Below are positions 47,709 through 47,742 of a stretch of 47,742 nt of DNA, piece after piece. This DNA is from Clostridia bacterium. GTDB lineage: Bacteria; Bacillota; Clostridia; Oscillospirales; Acutalibacteraceae. The notes under the pieces are model-generated. The model worked only from the letters and a program-made list of their open reading frames with translations, did no database searches and was not told the origin of the DNA. Where the stretch lies: contig JAFRHS010000009.1 in assembly GCA_017433225.1 (NCBI GenBank), positions 1-47,742 of the forward strand, written 5' to 3'. Positions within the stretch are counted from its first letter, which is position 1; each line of letters starts with the position of its first letter. The translations under genes and the position numbers were made by a program.

Positions 47709-47742
47709 TTTTTAGAGAGTTTGATCCTGGCTCAGGACGAAC
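47709..47742 (+). rRNA. rrs: 16S ribosomal RNA, 5' end (truncated by window)
   Basis: AGAGTTTGATCCTGGCTCAG at 47716-47735 is the universal 16S 5' primer site, which starts at E. coli position 8, so the mature end is near 47709. The next bases GACGAAC fit Firmicutes. Confidence 0.95.

Overview
The window is GC-rich DNA with dense, mostly operonic genes and codons ending mainly in C or G. It looks like the chromosome of an anaerobic low-relative-of-Bacillus Firmicute, most likely class Clostridia (a gut Oscillospirales-type organism). Reasons: a PPi-type phosphofructokinase, aldo/keto reductase and AlaT families typical of Clostridia, a Clostridia-type PurF paralogue, Thr/Ala-rich linkers on surface proteins, strong AGGAGG ribosome binding sites, and encoded CCA on the tRNA. 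There is no phage, insertion sequence with a transposase, or CRISPR array. The window ends in the first bases of a 16S rRNA gene.

Layout. 1-3695: tail of ftsK, a membrane-anchored ComEC-like metallo-hydrolase, the first copy of a 167-bp interspersed element, and pepF (minus). 3766-5318: a PurF-like amidotransferase behind a promoter and an attenuator-like leader. 5336-13570: a seven-gene operon behind a cobalamin riboswitch: a CbiK-like chelatase made as a lipoprotein, a membrane-anchored protein with two related beta-type domains, a BtuF/BtuC/BtuD-type ABC importer, a CrtI/HemY-superfamily flavoenzyme, and an FAD/2Fe-2S reductase. 13582-23890: core genes rpsB, tsf, a class A PBP, ruvX, pcrA, a lipid kinase and a membrane-associated GTPase with a small partner.

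24037-29189: a MATE transporter whose ribosome binding site lies in a hairpin, then a likely intracellular carbohydrate-deacylation locus (a two-domain esterase-deacetylase and an SGNH esterase flanking an AraC regulator). 29322-33702: an aldo/keto reductase with two 4Fe-4S motifs, a large hairpin element, a lipoprotein barnase with its barstar, the second copy of the interspersed element, and two poorly known proteins. 33749-40107: PrsW-type protease, a possible short terminated transcript, PPi-PFK, a radical SAM protein, an NYN-domain protein that starts at CTG, and surface or unknown proteins. 40114-47091: a SEDS protein facing the tsaE-tsaB-rpiB operon across overlapping promoters, upp, an XRE-HTH/AlaT fusion with operator-like repeats, and an NSS-family transporter. 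47135-47742: tRNA-Leu(CAA) on the minus strand and the promoter, leader and start of an rRNA operon on the plus strand.

The best candidates for something new are the riboswitch-controlled operon, which joins corrinoid or tetrapyrrole capture, a surface chelatase and a private redox pair in one transcription unit; the interspersed element whose two copies keep complementary ends despite different end sequences; and the autoregulated HTH-aminotransferase gene with a second internal start. All functions are read from sequence motifs and recalled family knowledge; no search was run.
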